Shown: positions 1 through 12,721 of the stretch, in pieces
Layout of the letters: every line of letters starts with the position of its first letter
How positions within the stretch are numbered: the first letter of the stretch is position 1
Source of the DNA: Lingula anatina
Lineage: Eukaryota > Brachiopoda > Lingulata > Lingulida > Lingulidae
Assembly: GCF_001039355.2 (NCBI RefSeq)
Contig: NW_019773538.1
Location: forward strand, 1 to 38,172
DNA: 38,172 bases
Direction: 5' to 3'
Notes under the pieces: model-generated
Database searches by the model: none
What the model was told of the DNA's origin: nothing
The model's input: only the letters and a program-made list of their open reading frames with translations
Program-made: the position numbers and the translations under genes

Positions 1-593
1 CGCTAACGCTGGTGGTACAATAATATATTTTCCTCTTATGTGATATCAGTTTCCCATAACTAATAATTTATAATTTTGTGATAAAAAATTCATTCTGACT
101 AAAATGAATAACAAGGTGCAAAAGTAATAGTAATAATAATAAACTTTGAAGAATATTTATAGTTACAGGTGACAATTTTAAAAATCCAAATTTATTTTTT
201 TGCACCATGAAATTAAATTTGTCATGATATTAAGAAGGACTTCGGCTCATACACATAGGCTCATGATGTAAACAAGGTATTAGTAAGGGATCTGACTGAG
301 CAGTACTAAAAACAAATATTATCAAAAAGTTTCTAGCAGCAGTAAACTCGCTTTACACTAAAGAAAATTACACTCTAAATATCAACACATAATAATTCAA
401 ATAACTGTTTCACTTGGCTTTTTGTTATAAACAGATATTTAAAAGCACATTAGTAAAAGGCGAGAAGAATTTAAAATAATTCAAAATATACCTGAATAGA
501 AATATCTAACCAGTATGTACAAACGATTTTTATTGCTAAAACTGCCTCATAATAACTTGAGGTTACTTTCAGGATTATTTTATCTGAAATGAT
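1..593. other. AT-rich sequence, no gene seen
   Basis: No convincing exon, repeat or RNA gene was seen. It is downstream of the orphan exon on the minus strand and could include its 3' untranslated region. Confidence 0.5.
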
Positions 594-772
594 TCACGAG
601 GTGGACATTTGCTTGTGCCAGTCTTCTACAGCCAGAATTGGGTCTTGTTTAAACATTTCTGGAAAAACCCTTAATTGTTTCCCAGTATATATAGTCCTGT
701 CATCTGTAAGCACTACCACCTCATGCTTCGTAGATGACTCCATCCATTGCAACACAAAATATTCTGCCTCAT
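594..772 (-). CDS. orphan exon-like reading frame of unknown identity, ending in stop
   Basis: An open frame of 58 codons ends at TGA (594-596). It reads EAEYFVLQWMESSTKHEVVV, then TDDRTIYTGKQLRVFPEMF, then AVEDWHKQMSTS. Its varied, protein-like composition contrasts with the AT-rich flanks. No start codon fits; the best acceptor is ATTATAAG at 773-774, giving a phase-1 entry, with weak pyrimidine support. It could be the last exon of a neighbouring or nested minus-strand gene, an alternative Epac 3' exon (exon 20 also leaves phase 1), or a remnant of a mobile or processed gene. A donor CCTG|GTGAAG near 1495 would also join in phase. I do not recognise the family. Confidence 0.5.
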
Positions 773-1003
773 CTTATAATCATAACTATTATTATGGTGC
801 ATTGTAACGTGTGTAACACTGTCACTGACTGTATTATATATTCTTTATACACTTGAGAAAATAAAAATAAATAAAACGAAATAAAATGTATGGATAAACT
901 AGACCTGTCAGTGATAACTTTTGTATGTAAATCAAACTTATTTTGTCAACTGACAAACACTTCTGAAGCTCTCTAATAAGAACTATTCTGCCATGGCAAC
1001 ACA

Positions 1004-1140
1004 GGATCAGGACCTACATGAGTTTTGAACATTTGTAAAAATTTACTTAAATGTCCTCTGGCTGTCTGTCACACAAGCCCTTACGCCAAGTTACTCCTGA
1101 CATACCTGGTAGAATTCTTTCTAACTACAGATTTGACTTC
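1004..1140 (-). pseudogene. decayed duplicate of the Epac terminal coding exon
   Basis: On the plus strand, GGATCAGGACCTACATG and TCTGGCTGTCTGTCACAC here match GGATCAGGATCTACGTG (2000-2016) and TCTGGTTGTCTATCACAC (2047-2064) in the same order and orientation. CTCCTGAC and ATTCTTTC blocks also match. The aligned frame gives V-T-D-S-Q-R where the exon has V-I-D-N-Q-R. In-frame stops and insertions on both sides of that block show it cannot encode the C-terminus. Confidence 0.7.
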
Positions 1141-1664
1141 AAAATCCTTGAAATGTGGCACGCATTTACTTTCTTTCATTCTCAAGATTCAATTAGCTAA
1201 ATGATATGTACAACTTCTCTAGTTTGTTATATTACGATAACAGTTGTGTTTCAAACTGATATAAAATCATGCCAGGTCTAACTGCACCAGTTGTTCAATT
1301 TTAAATGTCTGGCACCTTTAATCTTATGTGAATTTTACAAAAACACTGGCACTACATGATGGGTGAACCCACTTCTTTGATTTTAAATAATTAATTTCTT
1401 ATTGTATGAATATCCTGATGCAGAATTTTAAGTTACTAGAAAAAATATAAAGTAACCTAACTGTGTTCAGTAACTTCTATCTTTTTGTTCTTCACCAGGA
1501 AGACAAGTTGATTCAGTGGCATTACATAATTGGAAAGTTAGCCATTTGACTATTTTCCAAAGAGTAAAGTTAGGAACAAGATATTCTGACAAATCTTCTG
1601 TTGGCTTAAATAGAAAACTTTCTTGGCACCTTTGATTGAAGTTTGTCACTGTCTTCCTCATTGG
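1141..1664. other. AT-rich sequence between the decayed exon copy and the tandem repeat
   Basis: Minus-strand frame 1467-1670 is open for 67 codons and has a possible donor (CCTG|GTGAAG) in phase with the orphan exon at 594-772. There is no recognisable domain, so I do not call it a gene. Confidence 0.4.
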
Positions 1665-1885
1665 GCACATGAGATCCTCTTCCTCTGAAGTCTTTTATGA
1701 TCACATTTGATCCACTTTTTCTGTTTAAAGTCGTTTCTTTTATCACACAATATCCTCTACTTCTGTAGTCTTTTTTGATCATGCAGGATCTTCTGTATTC
1801 TTTATTGATCACATCTGATCATCTTCTATAGTCTTTTTTGATCAGTCAAGATCCTCTCCTTCTGTAGTCTTTGATGATCACACAA
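1665..1885 (-). repeat. degenerate tandem repeat of about 36 bp, six copies, 3' of Epac
   Basis: In transcript sense each unit approximates TGATCATAAAAGACTACAG followed by AAGNAGAGGATCT. Spacing varies from about 31 to 42 bp. It lies 115-335 bases past the Epac stop, probably within the 3' untranslated region. One frame stays open through four units (1606-1812), reading M-I-K-K-D-Y-R-S-R-G-like repeats, but other units contain stops. Confidence 0.75.
1801..1806 (-). terminator. possible Epac polyadenylation signal AATAAA
   Basis: TTTATT on the plus strand reads AATAAA in transcript sense, about 195 bases past the stop codon. It is the first canonical hexamer downstream but sits inside the tandem repeat, and such hexamers are common by chance in AT-rich DNA. 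Confidence 0.3.
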
Positions 1886-2000
1886 AAAACCACCTTACTC
1901 TGCAATTTTAAAACCACGACCTCAATTTCTCATCGCTTCTCATGACGATGACAGAGAAAGGTTCAGAAACCAAAAGCCACACCTTTGTCACTGTGTTGGA

Positions 2001-2128
2001 TCAGGATCTACGTGGCTCTAGTCTTTGTGACAGTCGAGTCAATATTCTCTGGTTGTCTATCACACGTATATTCCTGACGTAATTCTTGACATCTTGAGCA
2101 TTCTTTCCCACTGTAGGAGGTTCCACTT
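2001..2128 (-). CDS. RAPGEF4: Epac exon 21: terminal coding exon (residues 835-876, stop)
   Basis: Acceptor AATATTATTTCAG. Encodes [20 protein letters not shown] then [12 protein letters not shown] and a TGA at 2001-2003. V-I-D-N-Q-R and S-x-R-L-E-P-R-R are the hallmark C-terminus of Epac2. A degraded copy of this exon lies about 0.9 kb downstream. Confidence 0.97.
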
Positions 2129-5100
2129 CTGAAATAATATTAATTAAAACTGATGTAGTTACTGATTTCAGAGCATAATTTTCATAAATCAATATTATGT
2201 TGGACCCATTACATATACCTGTCTCTAGTTCTTATACTAATTTTTTGCTTATCTTTTCAAGACCACAATCATTATTAGCTTTCAATGAACAAAAAATCTA
2301 ATTTTTTCTTTTCCATATGACTTTATTGCAACTTACTGTATTATTGATAACATTTATTCACTCAGGATTAAATAGCAGGGCCTCTTTTACTCGTGTGCAT
2401 TTGTTTGTGTGTGTGTATTACATGTAAAACTCAAACCACAGCCTTCACAAGATTCAAAGGGGTCACTTTTCACTGTCAGAATTTGGCAGTTTTGCCTATG
2501 TGAATTAAAAAAAATCCACCTAGGTTTGAGTTTACCAGTATCTACAGTCCAATGTCTCACCTAGAGGCTTGCTCCTGCAAAACTTGATGGATCTCATTGT
2601 CAGAGCTACCATATGCTGAAACATTACATAAATATAAAAGTATTTTCTCCATGCGTTCAAGGTACAACAGACCTAAATTTAAAAACCAAAGTCATTATAC
2701 ATGTAGCATGATTATACACTTCAAACATTTCATACATACCGTGTTAACTTAAAGACTGCTATCAGGAAAAAATTAATGAAAAAATTCCTTAAAGTATCTG
2801 TTTGAGGTCTAAAACAATGTAATTGTTTCTTTTTAAATTTGTTTAACATAATGCGTTAACTCACCATCTTTTCAAAGTTAACTAAACCATCAAAGTAAGA
2901 CTTATTGCCATCATGTGTGAAAGTCAAATCTGGAAAGAAATACACAGACATGTCTGTTATACAGAAATAAGAGGAAAGCAAACAATGAAACCATGCAAAC
3001 AGCTAATGTATTTCAAAACAACGCCATAAAACCAGTCAGCATGGAGTGAGTAATGAGCACAGAACCTTCCTAACATTGCAATGCATTATTGTTGAATTAA
3101 TACAAAAGCTTGTGCTTAAATCTATGGCAATTTATAGTGCCTTCAAAAATGCTTATTGCCTTTTGCACATACACATACATACGCTCTGTACCCCTTCATT
3201 TTCAATTTTTATTGTATAAATTTGAAATAAATCTACAGTTTTTGGAATGATAACATGAGACTGAAAAGTCCACTAGTGCCATGTGCCTACCTTTCATGAG
3301 CAAAGGCATAAATGGAATAAATGGGGCGTCCATCTTTGCCACTGTGAGCCTGTACACACGGTGGTTGCGGGAAGGGTCCATCATACTTTCAAAATCAGAA
3401 AATAACTTCTTCATCTTGCTAGGAAGTTTCTAGAAAATGTACAATGAAGGCTGTCATAATCTATGTGTGTGTTTATTGTCAAACAAATTAATTTAAAGAT
3501 AAGTCTTTTGGGTAACAGAAATCAAAGGATATTATACATTTTCTTAAAGGACACATATTCTACAACAGTGACCATATCAAATTAAAATAAGCTAAATGTT
3601 TTCAAATTCATGAAACATTTACTCACAATTTGTATATATTTAGTAGAATGAAAAATAAGTAAAATTAATTGTTTCAGCAGAGGCAGTGATTGTGTTAATT
3701 GAGATAAAAGTTGTGAAAGGTGAGACAGCAATTGTGTTAGTTGAGACAATGATTGTGCTAGTTGAGATTATTATTATGTTAGCTGAGATAAAGATTGTGT
3801 TAGTTGTTTCTCACCTCCCAGGTCTGGGACAGTCTGCTCACAGCCAGATTGCTCAGTCCCATTACTATGGCAAAGAAGGAATTCAAGTTCTGGTACTCAA
3901 GGCAGCTTAAGAAAAGAAATTTTAATTTAAGCAATATATAAAGAAGTTGATGTTCATGTGCAAGGCGCAACATATGGCAATAAAGGAACTTATAACAGAA
4001 GCTTCTGTATGCATCCTCCTTAAAGATACATTCAAGTATGTTCATATCTGATTCCGCTAGAATCAGTAGTGTAACTAAATTAACAGCCTCACACTAAATA
4101 AGTATGGGAAACTTAAGAAAAAGACACATATCTTAACTACATAGCAATACTATTATGTATATTTTGATAATCAGAATTTCATCTTATATTGTTCGTAAAT
4201 ACTTACTACTCTGCAATCTTAATAAACTTCTTCAGCATCTGAACTCGCTTCCCCAGATTAGGCGTGAGGCACATCTCTGTCAGCACCCAGTACTGCACTA
4301 CGTTAAACCTCTGCAGAAAGCGGTCGAAATTAGCCGAGATTCTCTGGAATTTACTGCGACCAAAAATGAGGTAGATCATCTCATACTGAAAACAGATGGA
4401 ACGGTATGTCAGAGCTGTGACAGTGAGAGGTTGAAAGGTTTTAACAAACTTTGCAAAACTAACTTTAGGGCCAGAAAGTTTGTTCCAGTCACATGAAGCA
4501 TATGTGCATATTAATGTCAGCTAAGTCCAAGAAAAAAAAAAACTGTTCAATAACAACTGATTGAGATAATTGAAGTTATGCATGGTGTACTGCATAAAGT
4601 ATTTATGAAGTGTTAGATAATAAAGGATGAGGTGTGGAGTGTGATAAATATTACACCTTGGGCGTGAACAGCATGGGGCCTTGAGAGGCCGTTGACATAT
4701 TTCATGACATATGAGAGTGCAATAAACAACACATGCACCTGAAAATTACGTTATATTACAGTTTGCTCTCATATGTGTTAAACCTTTGATGCTTCCACGG
4801 AGGCGTGAAGATACTTCATTATGTGGCAGGGAGGGGTCCTTTGTCTAATTGCAACTTCAATTATATGTTACAAGATATGCCATTTGTCACTCAGATGAAG
4901 AAGGTCAACAGTCTATTGAAATATCTTTTGTAATTAATTTTGCAGTTTGTGACAAAGCAAATTCCTGGCTGGGTGTACATTACCTCATGCATAGTGTTGA
5001 GTAGCTCCCAGTCGTACATAGTGAGGTGATAGGCGATGTCCTTAGAGCCCATGATTTCAAATGTGGCATATGTGTTCTCAGTAGGGCCGTCTTGTTCTGG

Positions 5101-6585
5101 CAGTGGAGTCTGGTAAACAAAAATATACATAATAAACTATTTCAACTGCTTGCATTATTGTAATATCCTCAAATCCAGTTTGTATCTTCTTTTGTATTTC
5201 ACAACCTATAATTACAAAATATTCTTTTCTCATGCAAATAAACAAATTATTTAAATATACCTTGCTTAAAAGTCCATAAGAAAGGCTAAGAAAGGAATAC
5301 AGAAATAAATAATGATCGAGAGGTGCATGATTTTGAGAGTTTATGTGAAAAAATTTATTGAGATCACCCGTATGTCAAATGTGGCATTGTGTTAAGTGTG
5401 ACAGCTGTGTCAGATGTGACAGTATTCTATGCATGTCAGTGTGTTAGATGTGATAGTGTGTTAGGTGTGCAGGAAAACAGTGCCGTCATGTTTACCAGTG
5501 CATCCAGGTGTTCTTTTGGCACAATGAACAACCTTCCATTAACACTCAGTCCTGTGGTAACACACAGGTCATCTTCACTGAATATTACCCTCTCTGAAAG
5601 TACTCATTAGTCCAATTAAACAGCATAAGTTGTACAGTTTCAGATCAGGTAGAGGCCACTTAATTGACATTTCACCAAGTCACCACAGGCAATTTCCTTT
5701 TCACTAAAAAGCATAGATATTATAATATTTTATTTTTGAAAAACATGTTATTTCCAATACTCAAAACTGTCTCCAATGTAGCAACAGCACAATCTCCACC
5801 ATGCTGTTACACCTAACACATTAATACCTCTACAAATTTTTAATTTCTAGACAAATATCCTTTGACCCTACTGAAAGTAATTTGAAAATTAACCAACCTC
5901 CATTACTTTTGACCTCACAGAGCAAGAGGTCGTTTCCAAGGCACAATTTGTTGGCAGCGTTCTGCAGCACCTCTGCTACACTGGCCCCCATCCTCTGTCT
6001 CAGAGTAGTGTAGGTGTGGTCTGCACAGTAGATCTTGAAGATATCTGAAATGGGACAGGGAAGTGATATCCTGATGAAGAGAAAATGTGGCACGTTGGGT
6101 TTGGATGGAAGACCAACATACAAAAATGGGCATGAAAAAGTATAACAGAAGTCAAGAGGATGACACTAGGAAAATTACACATTATGTCAGTCAAGCAGGT
6201 GCAAAAGTCAACTATACTGTTCATTGTGAATGCTGCCTTACTACCATCAGTGGTTGAAAACACCCCCTTCCCAGAGCACAATTCCATGCTAATACCAAAC
6301 CGATGCAATACAGAAAACTTTTCTGCTCAGTGTGAAAGTTGCCTTACTTTCATCAATTGCTCTCAGTGGTTGAACTTTGTCATCAATGACAGTCTCGAAG
6401 TTGCTCCCTCTCCGCGTGAACCTTTGTAGTAATGGCGACCGCGATGGTGAAGGGTGAGGAGAGCGGCTAGGAGATGCCTGTGGGTCTGAAGAACAAGAGT
6501 CGGGAAGGCTGACTCTCTTGGGGTGGAGACTGTTCAGATGTCCTCTGAAATGGTGGACAAATAGTGTTGTTTCAATATTATACAC

Positions 6586-6659
<74 letters not shown>

Positions 6660-9600
6660 CATGATAAGAGAAATAACAGATGCAATGTCTCTCTTAGTTC
6701 TACAGGCTAAGGAATAAAATAAAAATGTACATATAATTATATGTGATAGATGCCTACAAAAGACAACAGAAGATATATAAGGATCGACACTGTCAATTGG
6801 GATTTTTGTTATATGTTTTTTGTTTTACATTTTGTTAGTAATATAAATTTTCTTATCATACAACGTACAAACAATTTTGTTACTACTTTCTGAACTGTTT
6901 AATCCAACTGCTCCCTTCTAAAAAATGGTACTTACTGCTGTCTATGTTGTATTTGCTTTATAGTATTAGCCTCTTCTTTCAGAGAATCAAAGAATCCAGA
7001 GTCTTCGTTCACTGCCACTCTCATCTCTTCCAGGAAAGCAGTGACTGTCGCATCTTCAAAGAATACACTTCCAGCCACGTTTTGCCATTCCTGCACAAAC
7101 TTGACAACTCTTTTCTTATTGGCTAGCATCAGGTCAGGTGATTCCTGTTCTGAGTTGCCATTGGCTCCTTCAGCATTATAGGTGGGCCAGTTAAGAAAAA
7201 TATATTGACTCAAGGCATAACCAGGAAAGGCATGTTGGTAAGCTAATGCTTTATACTTGCACACTGTGAATGTGTTGATTGAAACTCGGCTCATTGCATT
7301 GGATAAAATATACCAACGAACCATTTTTGCATTGTCTAAATGAAATGTGTAAGAAAGAAAAGTTGTGTGAGTTGCAACAGGCTGATAATACATTGTTAGA
7401 ACCACATTTACCATACTTGAAAAAAGCATTATATAGCTATGAGAGTGGTGACTGTGTTAGTTGTGACTGTGTCTATTGTGACATTAGAATGTTAAGTTTG
7501 TGTTGAATGTGTCAGGTGTGACTGTATTGATTGTGACAGAATGTGATTGTTTGTGGTGAATGTGTTAGGTGTGATTGTGTTGGTTGTGACATCACAATGT
7601 GAACCATGGCAAGGATATTGCATAAGTAAGGCAGGACACAGATGATTGCTGGGCATAAAGATGATATGGGTCAGCAGGAAATCCTCCAGAAATGTATCTT
7701 AAAAAACAAAGGAGCAAAGATGTCAAAAGTACTATAACAGAACTGTTTAAATATCAGGCAGTTTCAGATGTAATATTGACAAGAATTCTGTTATCAATAT
7801 AAATTTTAATCAAATAAAACTCAAAGGATCTTTATGATTTAAATATGTTTTGCTCTTGTAGTGAATCTCTTGTATGATCTTAATCTTTTCAAAAGGAAAT
7901 TTACACCGAAAAAGAAAATCCATATTCTTTATTTCTCACTCACATTACCTCAATCAGTATCTCTTACATCATTAAAACAGATTTTTCAAAAACAATTTAA
8001 CATCATAGATATAAGGTACAATATAGTAAAACAGATATGTGGCAGTGTGATAAATTACACAAGCAATTTACCTGACACATTTTCATGTTTGCTTTCAATG
8101 GTCTCCAGAAGATATTCTAACATCTTTTCAGGTGTTCCTGCCATCACAGAGTATCTGAAATAAACAAGAGTGAATCCTGATGTACAAAAACTGCCACTAT
8201 ATTAATCAGCTTGTAATTGTGTATTTCTGGAAGTGTATTAGCAAGATCATTTATAGTCTTTACAGGCCCATAGCCAGGAATTTCAAAAGGGGCGGGGGGG
8301 GGGGGGGGGGTTCTTTTTCTAAAAAGTAGACCCATAACCATGATTCCTTCATGAACCTATATAAAATTTTATCCAGACAGGACCTTTTCCAGACAAAAAG
8401 GGGGTTCTTTCGAACCCCCCTGTCCATGGACCTGCATAAGAATATCATTAGTTTTTTCAGAATATCCTATCACAGCATAAGGCATTGCAGTATTAGTACA
8501 AGTATTTGGTACTTACTTGTAATGAGTTTGCCCTGAGGTAGTCTGCTGCCCTGGCTGTTTGGTTGGAATCTTCTCCAGTACCAAAACATCCTGTCCATGT
8601 TCTTTTAACCTCACTGTGTTAGCTTCCACATCCTAAATCATTAAATTTATAATTTGAAAGTTCAAAACATGAGGAGACAAATTTGACAATTTGAATTTTG
8701 GTCATAATTAGTTTATTTAAATGTCATTGATTACATTGTTGTGTGTTGCATTATCTGGAATCCAGCAAGTACTAAGTAAGACAATGTGTTGGTTGTGACA
8801 GTGTGCTAGATGTGACATTGTGTGAGGTGTGACAGTGTGCTAAAAGTGAGTATGATAGTTGTGACAATGTGTTAGGTGTGACATTGTGCTAGGTGTGACA
8901 GACTCACCCTGAGTATCCTGTTAAAATCCTCTTTGTCAACACGTAGGAAGTGACAGTCATCTTCTCGCAGCACAATAGTAGCAGCTCTAAATAGAAAGGA
9001 ACATGAAGGCAACTGTTAATCTTCTAATCTTTAATTTAATCATTTACAATATAATCTCCACATTATGGGTAACATATTACAAACAGTGCAACACTTACAA
9101 CCGGTTGCAATAGAATAACTAAGGAAAAAGCGGTCATGACTCTGGTATATTGGTATAAAAATCTATGTAGGAAAAAAACATGAAAAAAAAGCATAGATAT
9201 TGAGATTGGCGGAGATGGAGTGGAACAGTCATTATCAAGGGACCAGATGTTTAAGTGGCCATTAACAGCCAGTAAGAACTTATTAATGTGTGGTCTTGTG
9301 GCAATCTACCTACCTTGGGGCATCATTGACCAAGGCCAGCTTTCCAAAATCATCTCCTTCATGAAGTGTACATACCACGCCCTAGGAGTAATCAGTAAAC
9401 AATAAGTCAGAGTCATTTTGACTATCACGTTTCACATGAAGAAAGGGGTATTACAATGTTTTTGAGAATTTTGTGTGAAAACTGAAGAAAGATGTTTAAA
9501 TTTTAAATAAAAAAAAGAAAAAAATAATGAAAAAAAGAAAACAGTTTAAGTTTCTTTTGAAGGAATTACGTTTACATAAAGAACACTTATAAGGTCCATT

Positions 9601-12013
9601 ATTGATCAAGTGCATAAAAGGGTCATATCTATGTGTGAATGTGTGCAAGTTACTATGAAATTTTTCTTCTTGAAAATTTTACCTTTCCATATATAACAAC
9701 ATTGACAGACCCCTTGAGTATAATGTACCAGGATGTTCCTTCATCTCCTTGGTTGAATACTGGAACAAAAATAGACAATACTTTACAAAGTAATGTTAAA
9801 TTTAAATAAGTTGTTGTAGCTGTCACCTTACAGTAAACATAATACCTCTGTTGACAAAATGGAACACGTGCTCAATTACTTGCACTTCTTAGTCAACTTG
9901 AAGGCTATAATTTGTTATAAAAGGACCGAGGATGTGACAGTGTGTTAGGTGTGCCAGCATGTGATATTGTGTTAAGACAATGTGTGGGATAGCAATATTC
10001 TTACAGACAGTTCCAGCTCTATAGTGCACATGGTCAGTTCTCCTTTCAATACAGTGGACAAAAGTGTTCTAAACATGATTATTGTGATTTGAGTAAACTA
10101 ATTCAGGTGCGAATTTATTAGTTTGGTGAGGCAATGTTTGGTGAGGCAATGTTAAAGTAATTGAAATGCGTTAGTTGAGACAATATACTTACAAACAGTT
10201 CCAGCTCTCTCATGCGCCTCAAACATGAGGACGCTGGCCAGTTCTCTCTTTACCATAGTAGACAGATGAGACAGGGCCTTGATGTGCAGCAGCTCCTCGT
10301 AGATAATCTCCAAGTCTTCAGGACTTCTGTCTTCAGGTCTGAAACAAGGATATTAATGTATTGCTTATAAATCTATCATAATCCTGAAAGTGTGCATGAA
10401 GTGTGTATGTCAGATATAAGACACTAATACATATGAGCAGTTCTTAAGCATGTTCTTCACTTATCTAAAGCTGGGCAATACGGCTATGTGCAATGTATTT
10501 ACTCTGCAATTAGTGTGACATTGTACCCATCATGACAGTGTGATGACTGGGACAATTTCGATATTGCATCTTGACAAACATTTTGTCAGGTGTGACAGCG
10601 TGTTAGGTGTGACAATGCATCCAAACGATCATCAGAGACAATCCAAATCACACATGAATAGATAAAAATTATGAAAAGTTCAAAGCCACTCCAAACACAC
10701 GATGAACAACTCACAGTTTTCTTAAAATCATCCTCATCAAAGCGTCAGGTCCAATCTGTACCAAATTGTTGACGACTTCAGGCAGGAGTTCCTCACACTC
10801 TTTCTTCATGCCTGAAGTGGGTACTGTGCCAACCCCTTGGTCATCGTCATGGAAACGGTAGAACAAGTCTGCATCCTTGAATGGGTGTTCTCTGCATACT
10901 AAAATGAAAAAAAAAAATGTTTGAAGCTTCATGCTTATACTGTAGTACAATCATAAGATAAGACAATATGATTCAAATAATATTTCACTGGTACCTTTCC
11001 CCCATTTCCCTACAGCTGAGAAAAACTTTCACTCTTATATATGTACTGTCTAGCTACCCACACACTTAATTCTACACCAGTAAATTAACCAAACACTTCA
11101 CATGTACTCACATATCACATACAAAAACATACTTTTATTGTTATTGACACACCGCCTACATATGGTGTCACACCCACATATTGCTGAAGATTCATTTTTT
11201 CAGATGAAGAAGTATACTTTGGTAAACAAATAATAATTTACAGCATGATGGTTGTTGTTTTGATTGTTCAGTGGGCAGGAAATAAATTAATATGAAAATC
11301 ATAAAAAATTGATGTAGCCAAGCAATACTCTAATGGCCTAGGTACTGTAAAAGCTTTGGAATTTTTAAACTTTTATTTCATATGTTTTGTAAAATCTGAA
11401 TGTAACAGTTCATCTTCCGATGCATATTCAGGAAAAATAATCCTCAGGAGAAAAAAATCCTTTTTCTTAAGAAAAATTTCTTAGCAATTAACACATCTGA
11501 AACAGGACACCATTGTTTTGAACAAATTAGTTATCATTCAACAAACATCACAGTAGGTATCATATCTACCTGCATGTAAACTCCACGTGTATTAGATGCA
11601 TTTTCACTTACTTCACTGCATTTCAGTTATCATAAAACTTTAAAAGTATAAAATACACACAATTTTCACTCACTTGCTCTTCAGCTATCAAAAAACTTGC
11701 TTATGTCTCTGATGCATGCCACAGAGATATTTTATTCAAGATTTGCTGGTTTGAGATTAGATGTCAACAGACTTCACATATATGAAAAATGTTGATACAT
11801 GGAATGCCCTCGTAGTAAATGGCATGCTATAAATGGCCCAAGGTCCTTCTTTAAAAAAAACAATTTAACAAAAAATAATATAATATGGACCTACCACATG
11901 CAATCTGTACACTACACAAGATGTCCTTTACCCCCAAAATGACTTATGAATGACAAAATGACACATTCACAGATTACCATCTTACAGCAGTTAAGAATGA
12001 ACTATATAATAAA

Positions 12014-12075
<62 letters not shown>

Positions 12076-12677
12076 TACTATTAGCCATACTATATGTATT
12101 AGTTTACTATATACCAATGTCTCACCACATTGTTGTCAATGAATCCTGGATATGCATTAAATCCTATAACTCTGAAATATTCTGAAAAACATCATGGTGC
12201 TTGAAACAATAGATGGAAGTTTCTTGGCTTACATAGATTGTAACCCCTCACATGGATAATTTCCACTGCAAGAGAATATATTGCCAACTTCTGGTTGGAT
12301 TTCACTGCAGGTTAAACTCTGCTACAATATACTCCACAGTGAACAACATGGTCATCTGTCTGGTCAAATGTGACTTCACAGTCATCAAGCATGAAATTTC
12401 CCTTACTGGTATATCAAAGACACAATAAAGCTATATATGAACTATATATTAATACATATCTTGGATATCACAAAATAAACAACTTGCTATACTGGTATAC
12501 TGGTACCTTGGAAATTAATGCTGGATTTCAATTACATTACACAATTGCTGTTTAGACTGCATTCAGCTCCCACACAATATTTTTGCCAATTTATGAATAT
12601 CAAAAACAAAGTCGGAAATTTTGCCAATTAACCAACTGTTACGAACTGAATCTGAAAATCATAGAAAAAATCTCAAT

Positions 12678-12721
<44 letters not shown>

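Noticed and set aside
4155-4496. 113-codon plus-strand frame as a gene
   Set aside because: It is antisense to Epac exon 16, whose minus-strand translation is clearly the CDC25 domain.
6932-7429. 165-codon minus-strand frame as a single exon
   Set aside because: Only 6936-7167 matches Epac and splices in phase. The upstream part is unlike the family; exon 10 at 7605-7697 supplies the expected REM sequence instead.
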